Of a stretch of DNA of 64,000 nucleotides, positions 11,328 to 21,602 are shown piece after piece; the first letter of the stretch is position 1; each line of letters starts with the position of its first letter. The DNA is from Papio anubis (Eukaryota > Chordata > Mammalia > Primates > Cercopithecidae): NCBI RefSeq assembly GCF_008728515.1, contig NC_044995.1:39885536-39949535 (forward strand), read 5' to 3'. Below the pieces are notes generated by a model. It worked only from the letters and a program-made list of their open reading frames with translations. It made no database searches and was not told the DNA's origin. Made by a program: the position numbers and the translations under genes.

Positions 11328-11842
11328 AACAAAGATAATAAAAACATTTTTAAAAAGAAAATTAATTGTAATACAACTTTGTTTTAATAGGCTATGTTGT
11401 CTTTTTAAAAATTATATTCAACAGGTTGTTGCTGGTATTTCCATGTGCACTGATAGTTATTTCTGCATAGAGTTTCCACTCTAGAAACTAAAAATATTAC
11501 ATATGGTCAAAACACATAAAACAATTTCATAGTGATCCAACATATTGATGGAGCCAGTATTGTGAATGATAATTACTGTTTTCTTATGATAGTTTCACAA
11601 CCATGGTATGCATCCCTATCGGTATATTTTATTTTTACATTTTTTTATGCAGTTGATATCAGATATGTGATATTTTATACCATATTTTATTTTTACTTAG
11701 TAATGAACCTTCCATGGAATGGTAGTTCACTTTCTTGATTTATGGATTTTGTTTTTTACAGCAGTAGTCATTTGACCATAACATTGAGCAGATAATCTAC
11801 ACGGGTCCCACTTTTTTTTTCTTAGGTCATAGTTCTTCTATG
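11328..11842. other. AT-rich intron sequence, nothing recognised
   Basis: No gene, RNA or clear repeat seen; short open frames are AT-rich and unsupported. Confidence 0.6.
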
Positions 11843-11985
11843 GTACTTCAGTCCCAGGTACTGGGGAGGCTGTGGTGGGAGGATCACTTGAGCCCAGGTG
11901 GTTGAAGCCACAGTGAAATATGATCATGCCACTGCACTCCAGACTGACAGAGTGAGACCCTGTTTCAAAAAACAAAATTGAAAAA
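11843..11985 (+). repeat. Old Alu right-arm / monomer fragment
   Basis: Plus-strand fragment from 'cagtcccaggtactg' to 'gaccctgtttcaaaa', with an A-rich tail that abuts the 5S pseudogene. Confidence 0.75.
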
Positions 11986-12004
11986 AATAAAAAAAGATAA
12001 AAGA

Positions 12005-12114
12005 GTATATGGTCATGCCACTCTGAATGCATCTGGTCTTAGCAGCTAAGCAGGTTCAGGCCAGGTTAGTACATGGTTTGTAGAATTCCTGGGAATACTC
12101 GTTGCTATAGGCTT
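12005..12114 (+). pseudogene. 5S rRNA pseudogene (retroposed)
   Basis: About 110 bases resemble 5S rRNA along most of its length. 'agcagctaagcagg' matches the box A region, 'ggccaggttagtac' follows, then 'cctgggaatac' and 'gctataggctt' match the 3' end. The 'cgcccgatctcg' region is shortened and many CpG sites are lost, and 'gaattcct' replaces part of the box C area. An A-run follows directly, as expected for an LINE-mobilised Pol III transcript. The mutations make a working 5S gene unlikely. Confidence 0.88.
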
Positions 12115-12207
12115 AAAAAAAAAGAAATTGCAAGGAGAATTCACCAAATGGAAGAAAGACATGCAAATTCTATACATGGTCCTGACATATATCTATATCA
12201 GCTGAAG

Positions 12208-12214
12208 CCTAAGT
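12208..12214. other. Target-site duplication, left side of the HML-3-like provirus
   Basis: 'cctaagt' here and at 14,863-14,869 bracket the provirus, so it inserted as one unit. Confidence 0.75.
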
Positions 12215-12630
12215 ACTGAGACCAGCTTGGTCATGGAGACCCTAACCCAATGGCGCTACAGGAATTCAAGACACACACAGAGAAATATAGAGTGTGGAGT
12301 GGGAAATCAGAGGGCTGACAGCCTTCAGAGCTGAGAGCCACAAACAGAGATTTACCCACATATTTACTGACAGCAAGCCAGTGACAAGCATTGTGTCTGT
12401 AGATTATAGATTAACTAAAATTATTCCTTACAGGAAACAAAGGGATGGGCTCTGGCTAGTTATCTGCAGCAGGAACATGTCCTTAAGACACAGATCGCTC
12501 ATGCTATTTGTGGTTTAGAAACACCTTTAAGTGGTTTTCCACCCTGGATGGGCCAGGTGTTCCTTGCCCTCATTCTGGTAAACCAACAACCTTCAGCGTG
12601 GGCATCATAGCCATCATGAACATGTCACAG
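12215..12630 (-). mobile_element. 3' LTR of the HML-3-like provirus, 5'-truncated
   Basis: Matches the right-hand LTR from 'agaccagctt' to 'gtcacag' with the same landmarks ('cacacacagagaaatatag', 'ggaacatgtcctta'). The first ~100 bases of the LTR are missing, because the deletion junction joins RT to the LTR interior at about 12,630. Confidence 0.85.
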
Positions 12631-12892
12631 TTCAACCCATAGGTTGTATAACTGAATTAATAGCTCTTAAGTCAGCTAACATTCTCCATTTACATGATTT
12701 ACTCTTAATTACGAAACTGGAGGATTCCAAGGGGAAAATGTTGGAGCTCTGTGTCCTTTTTCTAGGTCCTCTAAAGTCTCCGGTTTCTCTTTACTTAGTG
12801 GCCACTGTTCTATCCAAATTGGCTTATCTGTTAACCATTTTAAAAGTATAGGTTCTGGAGGCTTAACAGTGGCCACCATCAAAAATGATATC
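12631..12892 (-). pseudogene. pol remnant: N-terminus of reverse transcriptase
   Basis: Minus-strand translation shows 'KWLTDKPIWIEQWPL', then 'FSPWNPPV', and 'LADLRAINSVIQPMG', the fingers region of a betaretroviral RT. A stop codon lies between these blocks and the frame ends at the junction with the LTR. The YxDD active site is not present because the rest of RT is deleted. Confidence 0.8.
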
Positions 12893-13345
12893 CTAAACCT
12901 TTGCGGGAACTTTGTCTTTCCCTTGAAGCAGTTCCTTCCAACCTTGCAAATTTTTTCCTAGTCTCATACCAGGGACATACCCCATTTCATGCATCATATG
13001 TTGACTTTGAGGGCTGTATAATTGCTCTGGAATTAGAACTTGTGCTCCCCATTGTTGTAATAAATCTCTCCCCCATAAATTTATAGGTACAGAAGTTACA
13101 GTTGGTCGAATAGTCCCAGGTTGTCCATCGGGCCCCTCACAATGCAAAATATTACTACTTTGATATATTTCAGGGGCTTTACCAACTCCACCTATGTTAA
13201 ATTGAGCAGGTTGAATTGGCCATGTGGACAGCCAGTGGTGTAGAGAAATGATTGAAATGTCCACTCCTGTGTCTACCAAACCTTTAAATTTATTTCCCTG
13301 GATAGTTATTTCACAGGTAGGAAATATATCAGTAATTTGATTCAC
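12893..13345 (-). pseudogene. Betaretroviral protease with G-patch domain
   Basis: Open frame of 150 codons. 'LVDTGVDISI' holds the aspartic-protease D-T-G motif, 'WGRDLL' is the conserved helix region, and 'MMHEMGYVPGMRLGK' near the C-end is the G-patch typical of betaretroviral protease. In retroviruses this enzyme cleaves Gag and Pol by dimer formation. The frame is open, but upstream gag is decayed and downstream RT is cut, so the normal frameshift expression is lost. Its retained openness could be chance. Confidence 0.82.
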
Positions 13346-14332
13346 CCAGTTAGCTACTTTGCCTTTTTTATTTGTGGTTCCAAATACTCCTGTTCATTTA
13401 ATTTCACTTTTCCCCATTTCCACATACGGCGCAATCAGGAGTTGTGCTTTCATGGTTCTGCTTTCCAGGGAACAGAAGTAGATAAAACAATTTGAATTTC
13501 CCATTGTAATCTGAATCAGTGACTCCTGTATGTACTTGCACTCCTTTTAAATTTAAACTAGATCTACCTAGAAGTAATCAGATTGTCCCCACTGGCAAGG
13601 TCCACAGACCCCTGTTGGAACTTTTTGTAGGGGTTCCCCAGGCAGAAGACTCACAGCTTTTGTGCAGCATAAATCTACTGTGGCACTACTGGCTGTGGTG
13701 GGGGACAGATATTGTATAGGGGTGAGGGAATGGCCTCAGCTGGAAATGCCTCGTTTTGGAACGGGCCCCTCATGGCGTTTCCCAAATTTAAAAGGAAAAG
13801 GCTCAAATGTAGCTATATTTCCCTGTTGATCTGGGGGGTGTATCCTAACAGGGAACTGCCAAGCCTCTATATCACCCTTTCATCTAGCTTGCTGAATTCC
13901 TGCCTGAATAGAACTGAGAACCGTTACTAGAGGTGCTGCTCGAACAGTCATTGAGGAAACTACTTTTCACCCAGTGTCCTCCAGAAAAGAAAGATCTGGC
14001 AGGTCAGGCCACTCTTTTTCTTCAAAATAAGGAGGGGGTGCAGAAGGGTAGGGATGAACACTTCCTCCTTTGCTGCTTTAGCTTTAGCTGGCGAACAAAC
14101 CTGCTCTGTCATCTCTTCTGTTACTTCCTTATACTCTCTTTCCTCCTCCTCATCAGTGTGGAAAGGTTCCAAGTTGCAAGGAACCAGAGCTCACACTTGT
14201 TCCATTGTTACCCTGATGCTTCCGAGCTCCCCTTACTCACCATGGGCATTGCTTAAGAGTACTTGGGTATCCTCCAGCTTAGTTCCACATTCTCCAACCA
14301 TTACTCCTGTGATCCTTCAACCTGAGTTCGAG
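13346..14332 (-). pseudogene. gag remnants of the HML-3-like provirus
   Basis: Lies between protease and primer site where gag belongs. Minus-strand pieces such as the charged 'HTDEEEEREYKEVTEEM' fit the linker of a betaretroviral Gag, but stops and shifts break it. Domain borders cannot be drawn. Confidence 0.6.
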
Positions 14333-14350
14333 CCCCACATATGCACACCA
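14333..14350 (-). other. Decayed primer-binding site (tRNA-Lys type)
   Basis: On the minus strand 'tggtgtgcatatgtgggg' follows the LTR end and approximates the Lys primer site of HERV-K groups with several mismatches. Confidence 0.6.
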
Positions 14351-14352
14351 CT

Positions 14353-14862
14353 TGCCAAGACCAGCTGGGTCGTGGAGACCTTAACCCAGCAGCACTAGAG
14401 GAATTAAAGACACACACAGAGAAATATAGAGTGTGGAGTGGCAAATCAGGGTGCTGACAGCCTTCAGAGCTGACAGCCATGAACAGAGATTTACCCACAT
14501 ATTTATTGACAGCAAGCCAGTGATAAGGATTGTTTCTGTAGATTATAGATTAACTAAAAGTATTTCTTTCGGGAAACAAAGGGATGGGCCAAAACAAAAG
14601 GATGGGCTCTGGCTAGTTATCTGCAGCAGGAACATGTCCTTAAGGCACAGATCGCTTATGCTATTGTTTGTGGTTTAGGAACACCTTTAAGTGGTTTTCT
14701 GCCCTGGATGGGCCAGGTGTTCCTTGCCCTCATTCTGGTAAACCAGCAACCTTCAGCGTGGACATCACAGCCATCACGAACTTGTCACAGTGCTGCAGAG
14801 ATTTTGTTTATGGCCAGTTTTGGGGCCAGTTTATGGCCAGATTTGGGGGCCTGTTCCCAACA
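14353..14862 (-). mobile_element. 5' LTR of the HML-3-like provirus
   Basis: About 510 bases from 'tgttggg' (minus, at 14,862) to 'tcttggca' (14,353), close to the expected MER9 length. Confidence 0.85.
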
Positions 14863-15591
14863 CCTAAGTCTATCACAGCGTGATGGCTGAATTGGCAGCC
14901 AGTACCGCCAGGCATCCTGCATCATCACTGCAGGAGATAAGTTCCACCCTAGTACCCTGTCTGGGAAATAGTGCACCCACAGTCCCCTATCTTACTAAGT
15001 TTATGGGGTAACAACAGGGAGTGGTTTTTAGGAAATAAATCTGACCTGGTGTTTTGGTTTTGTGAGTGGGAGGTATTCTCAGCTGTCTCCCCACAGGGAG
15101 AGAGCCTATTATCCCCTATGCATTCTAGACTTCTGAAGCAGAGTCTCCAGTCTAAATCCCTATCCCTTGTAAAGAGAGATTGTATTGAAAATGTGTTTAA
15201 AATATCAAGGAAGGCTTTATTCAGCACAATTGTAATATGTGTCATGAGAACTACAATATGTAGTGAGATTACAGTTCTGTATATTATATTACATTTCTCA
15301 TGACACGTAATAGGCTGTCTCCACGTTTAATCTCCTTCCTATATTACAGGGCAAGGTGAGGAAAAGGATGGAACTTGGTGAGGTGTCAACAGTTAGGGAA
15401 GAGAAAGTTGATGAATTATCATGAGTGGGGGAAATTGAACTTGATTGGAAATACCAAGTTTTGGTGGGGGGGGGGATTCTCTGTGAACTGCCTTAAAAGG
15501 GTTTTTGCTGTAACTGAGCTCTGCAGAAGGCGGCCAAAGCCTAGACGAGAAGAGGGCTGTGAGCTCAAGTTTGGTCAAAGAAGGAGTCCTG
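14863..15591. other. Intron 1; arm of an inverted duplication
   Basis: No gene. Begins with the right target duplication 'cctaagt'. From 14,976 to about 15,440 it matches the reverse complement of 30,705-30,235, sharing 'cccacagtcccc', 'aaatctgacct' and 'gggcaaggtgagg'. A G-run of 9 is at about 15,466. Confidence 0.65.
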
Positions 15592-15896
15592 GTTAGGTGC
15601 AGTGGCTCATAGCTGTAATCCCAGCACTTTGGGAGGCCGAGGTGAGTGAATCACAAGGTCAGGAGTTCGAGACCAGCTTGGCCAATGTGGTGAAACCCCA
15701 TCTCTACTAAAAACAAAAAAATTAGCCAGGTGTAGTGGTGGGCGCCTGTAATCCCAGCTACTTGGGAAGCTGAGGCAGGAGAATCAGTTGAACCCGGGAA
15801 GCAGAGGTTGCAGTGAGCCGAGATTGCGCCACTGCTCTCTAGCCTGGGCGGCAGAGTGAGACTACTCTGTCTCAAAAACAAAACAAAACAAAAAAA
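15592..15896 (+). repeat. Alu
   Basis: Full-length Alu flanked by 'aggagtcct' on both sides. Confidence 0.95.
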
Positions 15897-15930
15897 CAGG
15901 AGTCCTTAAGACCTCTGTAGCTTAGCGCTG

Positions 15931-16246
15931 TTTTTTTTGGTTTTTTTTGTTTCTGTTTTGCTTCTTTTGAGACGGAGTCTCGCTCTGTCACCCAGGCTGG
16001 AGTGCAATGGTGTGATCTCGCCTCACAGCAACCTCCGCCTCCCCAGTTCAGGCGATTCTCCTTCCTCAGCCTCCCCAGTAGCTGGTATTACAGGTGCCCG
16101 TCACTACACCCAGCTCATTTTTGCCTTTCTAGTAGAGACAGGGTTTCACCATGTTGGGCTGGTCTTGAAGTCCTGACCTCAGGTGATCCACCCACCTCTG
16201 CCTCCCAAAGTGCTGGGATTACAGGCGTGAGCCACCATGCTCAGCC
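15931..16246 (-). repeat. Alu
   Basis: Reverse-strand Alu with an expanded T-rich tail, ending 'ccaccatgctcagcc'. Confidence 0.94.
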
Positions 16247-16592
16247 AGCTCTTCTTAGGAATGACAATAAATCCCTAAATTTCTGGTTTTCTCGCTGCAT
16301 TCCGAAACACTCAATCCTCTCTCGAAACGACGTCTTCAGTTTTGTGTTTCTCATGATACATTTGAAACAGCTGCAGTATTTAAATTGTTTATTATTTTTT
16401 ACTTTAATAAATGGCTAAATTTAAAATGCTATTATTTTATGAATACTTTTCATGAGAGAAAGTGCTCAATAGCCACCGGAAACTACACTGTGTAAAGTAA
16501 TCATGCCTGTTGACTCCTGATGTTGAGCACCACTTCATATACTTATTGGTCATTTCTATGTATTGGAGAAATGTAATTCAAATACTTTTGCC
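16247..16592. other. Intron 1; arm of an inverted duplication
   Basis: 'aataaatcccta', 'tttctggttt' and 'gatacatttgaaac' match the reverse complement of 30,205-30,010. No gene. Confidence 0.6.
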
Positions 16593-16893
16593 TTTTTAAA
16601 AAATTTTTTTTGAGACAGAGTCTTGCTCTGTTGCTCTGGCTGGAGTGCAGTGGCATAATCTCGGATTACTGCAGCCTCTGCTGCCCAGGTTTGAGCAATT
16701 CTCCTGCCTCAGCCTCTTGAGTAGCTGGGATTACAGGAATGTGCCATCATGCCCAGCTAATTTTTGTATTTTTAGTAGAGATGGGGTTTCACCATTTTGG
16801 CCAGGCTGGTCTTGAACCCCTGACCTCAAGTGATCCACCCACCTTGGACTCCCAAAGTGCTAAGATTACAGATGTGAGCCACCATACCTGGCC
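16593..16893 (-). repeat. Alu
   Basis: Reverse-strand Alu ending 'ccaccatacctggcc'. Confidence 0.94.
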
Positions 16894-17089
16894 TATGCCC
16901 ATCTTTTAATCAATATCAATTAGTTTTTTTACTTGGTATTGGGATTTATTATTTTTAATTATTGTAAAATAATAAACTTCAATTTTACCAGCTTAAGCAG
17001 TTTTATATAGTTGCACAACACTACATAACTAATCTAAGGTGAATTATACTGTAATTTTCTTTTTGTGATTAACTTTTTGCAATTACCAT

Positions 17090-17400
17090 AGAATCCTCAA
17101 TTTTTTGTGATTGTTGTAGCATGAGACAGGATGTTATAAGATTAACATTTCAATGTATACATACACCTAGCATATTTTCATTATGCATGCAGCCATCAAT
17201 GGACATGTGGATTGATCCAGCTCTTTGATTTTGTGAAGAGTGGTTTTCAAATATGTCTTCAAGGCTCAGTTTTCAATTTTTTGAAATTTAATATAACTAG
17301 ACCCAAAAGTGGGATGCTAGAAAATACAGTAATTTTATTTTATTCTTTTAGGCACTATTGTACTGTTTCCATAGAAGCTGAGCCATTTATTATCCTTTAA
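17090..17400 (-). mobile_element. Old L1 3'-end fragment
   Basis: The reverse complement contains an L1-like 'tccatt(g)atggctgcat' segment. It pairs with 29,080-29,310 in the inverted duplication, sharing 'atcaatggacat', 'gtggttttcaaatat' and 'tcaattt'. Confidence 0.6.
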
Positions 17401-17459
17401 ACAAAGCACAAGGAGTCCCTTTTCCCTCTGTTGATGGTGTCATCTCATGCACAAAAGTG

Positions 17460-17732
17460 GTTTTTTTGAGATGGAGTCTTGCTGTTGCAGTGGCACGATC
17501 TCAGCTCACTGCAACCTCCAACTCCTGGGTTCAAGTGATTCTCCTGCCCAGCCTCTCAAGTAGTGGAATTACAGGTGCACACCACCACACCCAGCTAGTT
17601 TTTGTAGTTTTAGTAGAGATGGTGTTTCACCATGTTGGCCAGGCTGGTCACCAACTCCTGATCTCAGGTGATCCTCCTGCCCCAGCCCTCCAAAGTGGTG
17701 GGATTACAGGCGTGAGCCCACCACGCCTGGCC
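17460..17732 (-). repeat. Alu
   Basis: Reverse-strand Alu flanked by 'cacaaaagt'. Confidence 0.94.
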
Positions 17733-17789
17733 ACAAAAGTTTTTAAGTTTGATAAATACTTGCTTTTTTGTTGAGACTTGGTGCCTGAA

Positions 17790-18327
17790 TTTTTTTTTTT
17801 TTTTTTTTTTGTGAGACGGAGTCTTGCTCTGTCACCCAGGCTGGAGTGCAGTGGCGGATCCTCAGCTCACTGCAAGCTCCTCCTTCCAGGGTTCGCCATT
17901 CTCCTGCCTCAGCCTCCCAAGTAGCTGGGACTACAGGTGCCATGCACTGGCAATAGTTTTTAATATTTTGAAGTAAAGCAGAGTTTCACCATGTTAGCCA
18001 GGATGGTCTCGATCTCACGGCCCTCGTGATCCATGCGTCTTCGGCCTCCCAAAAGTGCTGGGATTACAAGCTTGAGCCACCGTGCCCGGCCATTTTTTTT
18101 TTTATTTAAGATGGAGTCTTGCTCTGTCACCCAGGCTGGAGTGCGGTGTTGTGATCTTGGCTCACTGCAGTGTCTGCCTCCTGGGTTCCAGCGATTCTCC
18201 TGCCTCAGCCTCCTGGGTAGGTGGGATTACAAGCATGCGCCACTACACCTGGCCAATTTTTTTTTTTTTTTTTTTGAGACCAAGTCTCACTCTGTTGCCC
18301 AGGCTGGAATGCAGTGGCATGAGCTTA
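17790..18327 (-). repeat. Three successive Alus (17790-18091, 18092-18256, 18257-18327)
   Basis: One nearly complete reverse-strand Alu, then a right arm ending 'ctacacctggccaa', then a short right-arm start. Each has its own T-run, so these are stacked insertions into T-rich tails. Confidence 0.9.
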
Positions 18328-18850
18328 TGAGTTTTTGTTTTAGTTATCTATGATTCATCATTTAGATTGATAAGACCCCTTGTAAAATCCAGTTTTTTGG
18401 TTTTTGTTTCTGCTGCAGGAATCAGAACAAAACTCACTTTCTAGATAACATCAAAGGTTAAACTTTGTGCATAGACTTTTTTTTCAAGGATATGCAGCCT
18501 CAGGACTGTTAATGTTAACTTTTTCTGCACAGGAATTTGGAGGACTTTTATGGCAGGTGCTGTACTCCCACTTTACAAACAAACATTGGGGCAGCCCAGG
18601 CAGCACACCTTTCTGGATTTACCAAAAATACACATTTTCCTATTCTACTGTTGCTTTACCACATCGTTCAGTTGTAGCCTCAGAATTACTTTATAGAAGA
18701 AACTGAGTGTAGACAGAGAGTATGAGGTCTGATGGTCATGGAATAATTGTTTTGAGTCCACAGCATCATGGGAACTTCTTGGGAATACAGTATAGGCTCC
18801 CAGTGCTGTTAGTCTTACCCATCCTCCTCTATGCATGTGAGATGTTTCAG
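18328..18850. other. Intron end before KRAB-A
   Basis: No repeat recognised. The frame entering KRAB-A stays open from 18,722, and 'gagatgtttcag' just before the exon contains an in-frame ATG that gives an M-F-Q start if the intron end is retained. Confidence 0.55.
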
Positions 18851-18977
18851 GATTCAGTGGCCTTTGAGGATGTGGCTGTGACCTTCACCCAAGAGGAATG
18901 GGCTTTGCTGGATCCTTCCCAGAAAACTCTCTATAGAGATGTGATGCAAGAAACCTTCAGGAACCTGGCCTCTGTAG
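18851..18977 (+). CDS. ZNF433: KRAB-A exon of the ZNF433-like gene
   Basis: This 127-base exon encodes the KRAB A-box, which in this family binds TRIM28 (KAP1) and silences chromatin at DNA sites chosen by the zinc fingers. The translation reads 'DSVAFEDVAVTFTQEEW', then 'LYRDVMQETFRNLASV'. The conserved D-V, E-E-W and L-Y-R-D-V-M positions are present; the usual M-L-E is M-Q-E. The acceptor 'tgtttcag' and donor 'gtaagg' are intact, and the phase fits exon 1 (ATG alone). The size equals the minus-strand KRAB-A exon at 56,895-57,021. The name comes from remembered similarity to human ZNF433 and from the neighbour order; other 19p13.2 paralogues are possible. Confidence 0.85.
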
Positions 18978-19183
18978 GTAAGGGTGACAATATTACTTCC
19001 CTCAGTAAATGACAGAACAAGTATTTTTAGTTCATGTATGCTGCTGAGTGATTTACAGTGTGGATAGGGAATATTTGACAAATAAAGGAAGCATGCTTGC
19101 AGTGTACCATGAACATAGAATCAAGTAATTTTAAAAATAGTTTTATACTAATTCAAGATTATTTTCCTTGTTCTGTGTTGTAG

Positions 19184-19244
19184 GGAAAAAATGGAAAGCC
19201 CAGAACATATATGTAGAGTACGAAAATCTAAAGAGAAACCTAAG
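19184..19244 (+). CDS. ZNF433: KRAB-b exon of the ZNF433-like gene
   Basis: A 61-base exon between acceptor 'gtgttgtag' and donor 'gtaact'. With the split codon from KRAB-A it reads 'GKKWKAQNIYVEYENLKR', the short KRAB-b type box of this subfamily. It ends in phase 2, which fits the zinc-finger exon at 20,859. No stop or shift. It links the KRAB domain to the spacer. Confidence 0.85.
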
Positions 19245-19401
19245 GTAACTTGCACCAGTAACAAGACAAAGAAGTGTCTCTTTAGAAAATCTTAGAATGG
19301 GAGAAAATGTTTAAAAAAAAAAAAGGAAACAAAATAAGCACAATTTCAACCTATTTATTCTTAGAAAATTTTCTCTGAACACATATTGAAGGGTGATGTA
19401 G

Positions 19402-19564
19402 GCTTGACACAATGGCTCAGGCCTATATTTCAGCCCTTTGGGAAGTTCAGGCTGGAGGATCACTTGAGCACAGGAGTTTGAGGCCATACTAAGCCACAAT
19501 GGCATCACTGCACCCCTGCCTGGGCAAGAGTATGAGACCCTGACTCAAAAACAAATTTAAAAAG
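19402..19564 (+). repeat. Old Alu-like monomer
   Basis: Short diverged plus-strand element ('ggctcaggcctatattt' to 'gagaccctgactc'). Confidence 0.75.
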
Positions 19565-19615
19565 ACAGATATTTAGTATTTGTAAAATAGTTTACTTTAA
19601 AATAGTATTCAGAGA

Positions 19616-19935
19616 GGCCGGGTGCGGTGGCTTACGCCTGTAATCCCAGCACTTTGGAAGGCCGAGGAGGGTGGATCACTTGAGGTCAGGAGTTCAAAAG
19701 CAGCCTGGCCAACATAGTGAAACCCTGTCTCTACTAAAAATATAAAAATTAGCTGGGCATCATGGTGGACACCTGTTATCTCAGCTACCTGGGAGGCTGA
19801 GGCAGGAGAATTGCTTGAACCCAGGAGGGTGAGGTTGCAGTGAGCCAAGTTTGCCCCACTGCATTCCAGCCTGGATGAGTGAGTGAGTCTCCATCTCAAA
19901 GAAGAAAAAAGAAAGAAAGAAAACAAAAGAAAACA
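19616..19935 (+). repeat. Alu
   Basis: Full-length Alu; 'agtattcaga' flanks both ends. Confidence 0.95.
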
Positions 19936-20069
19936 GTATTCAGAAGTCTTCTATCATCTTTTTTGATAATAGATATAGCTGGGCCATCTTGTAGAGCCTG
20001 TGGTCCATTCAAATTCAGACAGGGCAGAAATCCTACAGTTTGCAGGATGATGTTAAAAGTGGAAGTGCA

Positions 20070-20783
20070 GGCCAGGCACGGTGGCTCACACCTGTAATCC
20101 AAGCATTTTGAGAAACCAAAGCAGGTGATCCACCTGAGGTCAGGAGTTTGAGACCAGTCACAGCCAACATGGTGAAACCCTATCTCTACTAAAGAAATAC
20201 AAAAATTAGGCGAGGGCGGTGGCTCAAGCCTGTAATCCCAGCACTTTGGGAGGCGAGATGCGAGGTCAGGAGGTCGAGACCATCTGGCTAACTGCGGTGA
20301 AAACCCGTCTCTACTGAAATACAAAAATAGCCAGGCCCAGAGGCAGGCGCCTGTAGTCCCAACTACTCGGGAGGCTGAGGCAGGAGAATAAAGCGTGAAC
20401 CGGAGGAGCTTGCAGTGAGCTGAGATCCGGCCACCGCACTCAGCACCTGGGCTACAAGAGAGCCAGACTCGTCTCAAAAAAAAAAAAAAAAAAAAAAAAA
20501 TTAATGTAATCTCTCAGCACTTTGGGAGGCTGGTGGGTGGAGCCACCTGAGCTCAGGAGTTTAAGACCATGCTGGGCAACATGGTGAAACCCTGTCTCTA
20601 CTAAAATACAAAAAATTAGCTGGGTGTGGTGTCATATGCCTGTAGTCCCAGCTACTTAGGAGGCTGAGGCAGAAAAAGTGCTTGAACTCAGGAGGTGGAA
20701 GTTGCAGTGAGCCAAGATCACACCACTACACTCCAGCCTGGGCAAAAGAGTGAGACTCCATCTCAAAAAAAAAGAAAAAATGT
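20070..20783 (+). repeat. Three Alus: 20070-20207, young 20208-20500, 20501-20783
   Basis: The middle one carries 'gctcaagcctg' and 'gagatccggccac' (Old World monkey type) and interrupts the older element. It has many single-base losses compared with its own family ('gaccatctggctaac', 'acaaaaatagccagg'), unlike young Alus elsewhere in the window. Confidence 0.88.
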
Positions 20784-20858
20784 AAGTGCAATACTTGTGA
20801 ATGAATATAAAATCACTGATAAGCAGACCCATTACAATGTACTTCTCATTGTTCACAG

Positions 20859-21330
20859 AACTTTTGTGGGAGAGAGACTCTTTGAAAGTAAAGAAGGTCA
20901 TCAGCATGGAGAAATTTTGACCCTGGTTCCAGATGACATGCTGAAGAAGAAAACAACCACTGGAGTCAAATCGTGCAGAAGCAGTGTGTGTGTAAAAGTA
21001 GGCAGTGCTCATTCATCTCTTAATAGGCCCATCAGAGCTGACACTGGACACAAGGCATATGAGTATCAAGAATATGGACAGAAACCATACAAATGTAAAT
21101 ACTGTAAAAAACCTTTCAACTGTCTCTCCTCTGTTCAGACACACGAAAGGGCTCATAGTGGAAGGAAACTCTATGTTTGTGAGGAATGCAGAAAAACATT
21201 TATTTCCCATTCAAGCCTTCAAAGACACATGATAATGCACAGTGGAGATGGGCCTTATAAGTGTAAATTTTGTGGGAAAGCTTTGATGTTTCTCAGTTTG
21301 TATCTTAAGCGGACTCACAATACGTAACTA
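20859..21330 (+). CDS. ZNF433: Zinc-finger exon, 5' part, of the ZNF433-like gene (cut by gap)
   Basis: Acceptor 'ttctcattgttcacag' leads into the spacer 'TFVGERLFESKEGHQHG', then 'GHKAYEYQEYGQKPYKC'. Two complete C2H2 fingers follow ('CKYCKKPFNCLSSVQTHERAH' less one residue at each end, and one starting 'YVCEECRKTFISHSSL'). A third finger has both cysteines but its helix runs into 'LYLKRTHNT' and a stop, just before the N gap at 21,336. The paralogue and the remembered ZNF433 protein continue with more fingers here, so the stop is probably a contig-end error rather than a real end. In-phase with KRAB-b. Confidence 0.8.
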
Positions 21331-21335
21331 CCACC

Positions 21336-21602
21336 NNNNNNNNNNNNNNNNNNNNNNNNNNNNNNNNNNNNNNNNNNNNNNNNNNNNNNNNNNNNNNNNN
21401 NNNNNNNNNNNNNNNNNNNNNNNNNNNNNNNNNNNNNNNNNNNNNNNNNNNNNNNNNNNNNNNNNNNNNNNNNNNNNNNNNNNNNNNNNNNNNNNNNNNN
21501 NNNNNNNNNNNNNNNNNNNNNNNNNNNNNNNNNNNNNNNNNNNNNNNNNNNNNNNNNNNNNNNNNNNNNNNNNNNNNNNNNNNNNNNNNNNNNNNNNNNN
21601 NN
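21336..21602. other. Assembly gap (267 N)
   Basis: Unsequenced bases inside the zinc-finger exon. Missing fingers of the array may belong here. Confidence 1.

Larger units (their letters stand above)
12215..14862 (-). mobile_element. HML-3-like (HERVK9, MER9-type LTR) provirus, internally deleted
   Basis: Betaretrovirus-like ERV on the minus strand. Two related LTRs bracket gag remnants, a protease frame and the first part of reverse transcriptase. Everything from early RT to within the 3' LTR is missing, so about 2.6 kb remain of what should be 7-9 kb. The LTR sequence ('tgttgggaacaggccccca' on the minus strand) fits the MER9 family from memory. It lies antisense in the long intron 1 of the ZNF433-like gene. 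Confidence 0.8.
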
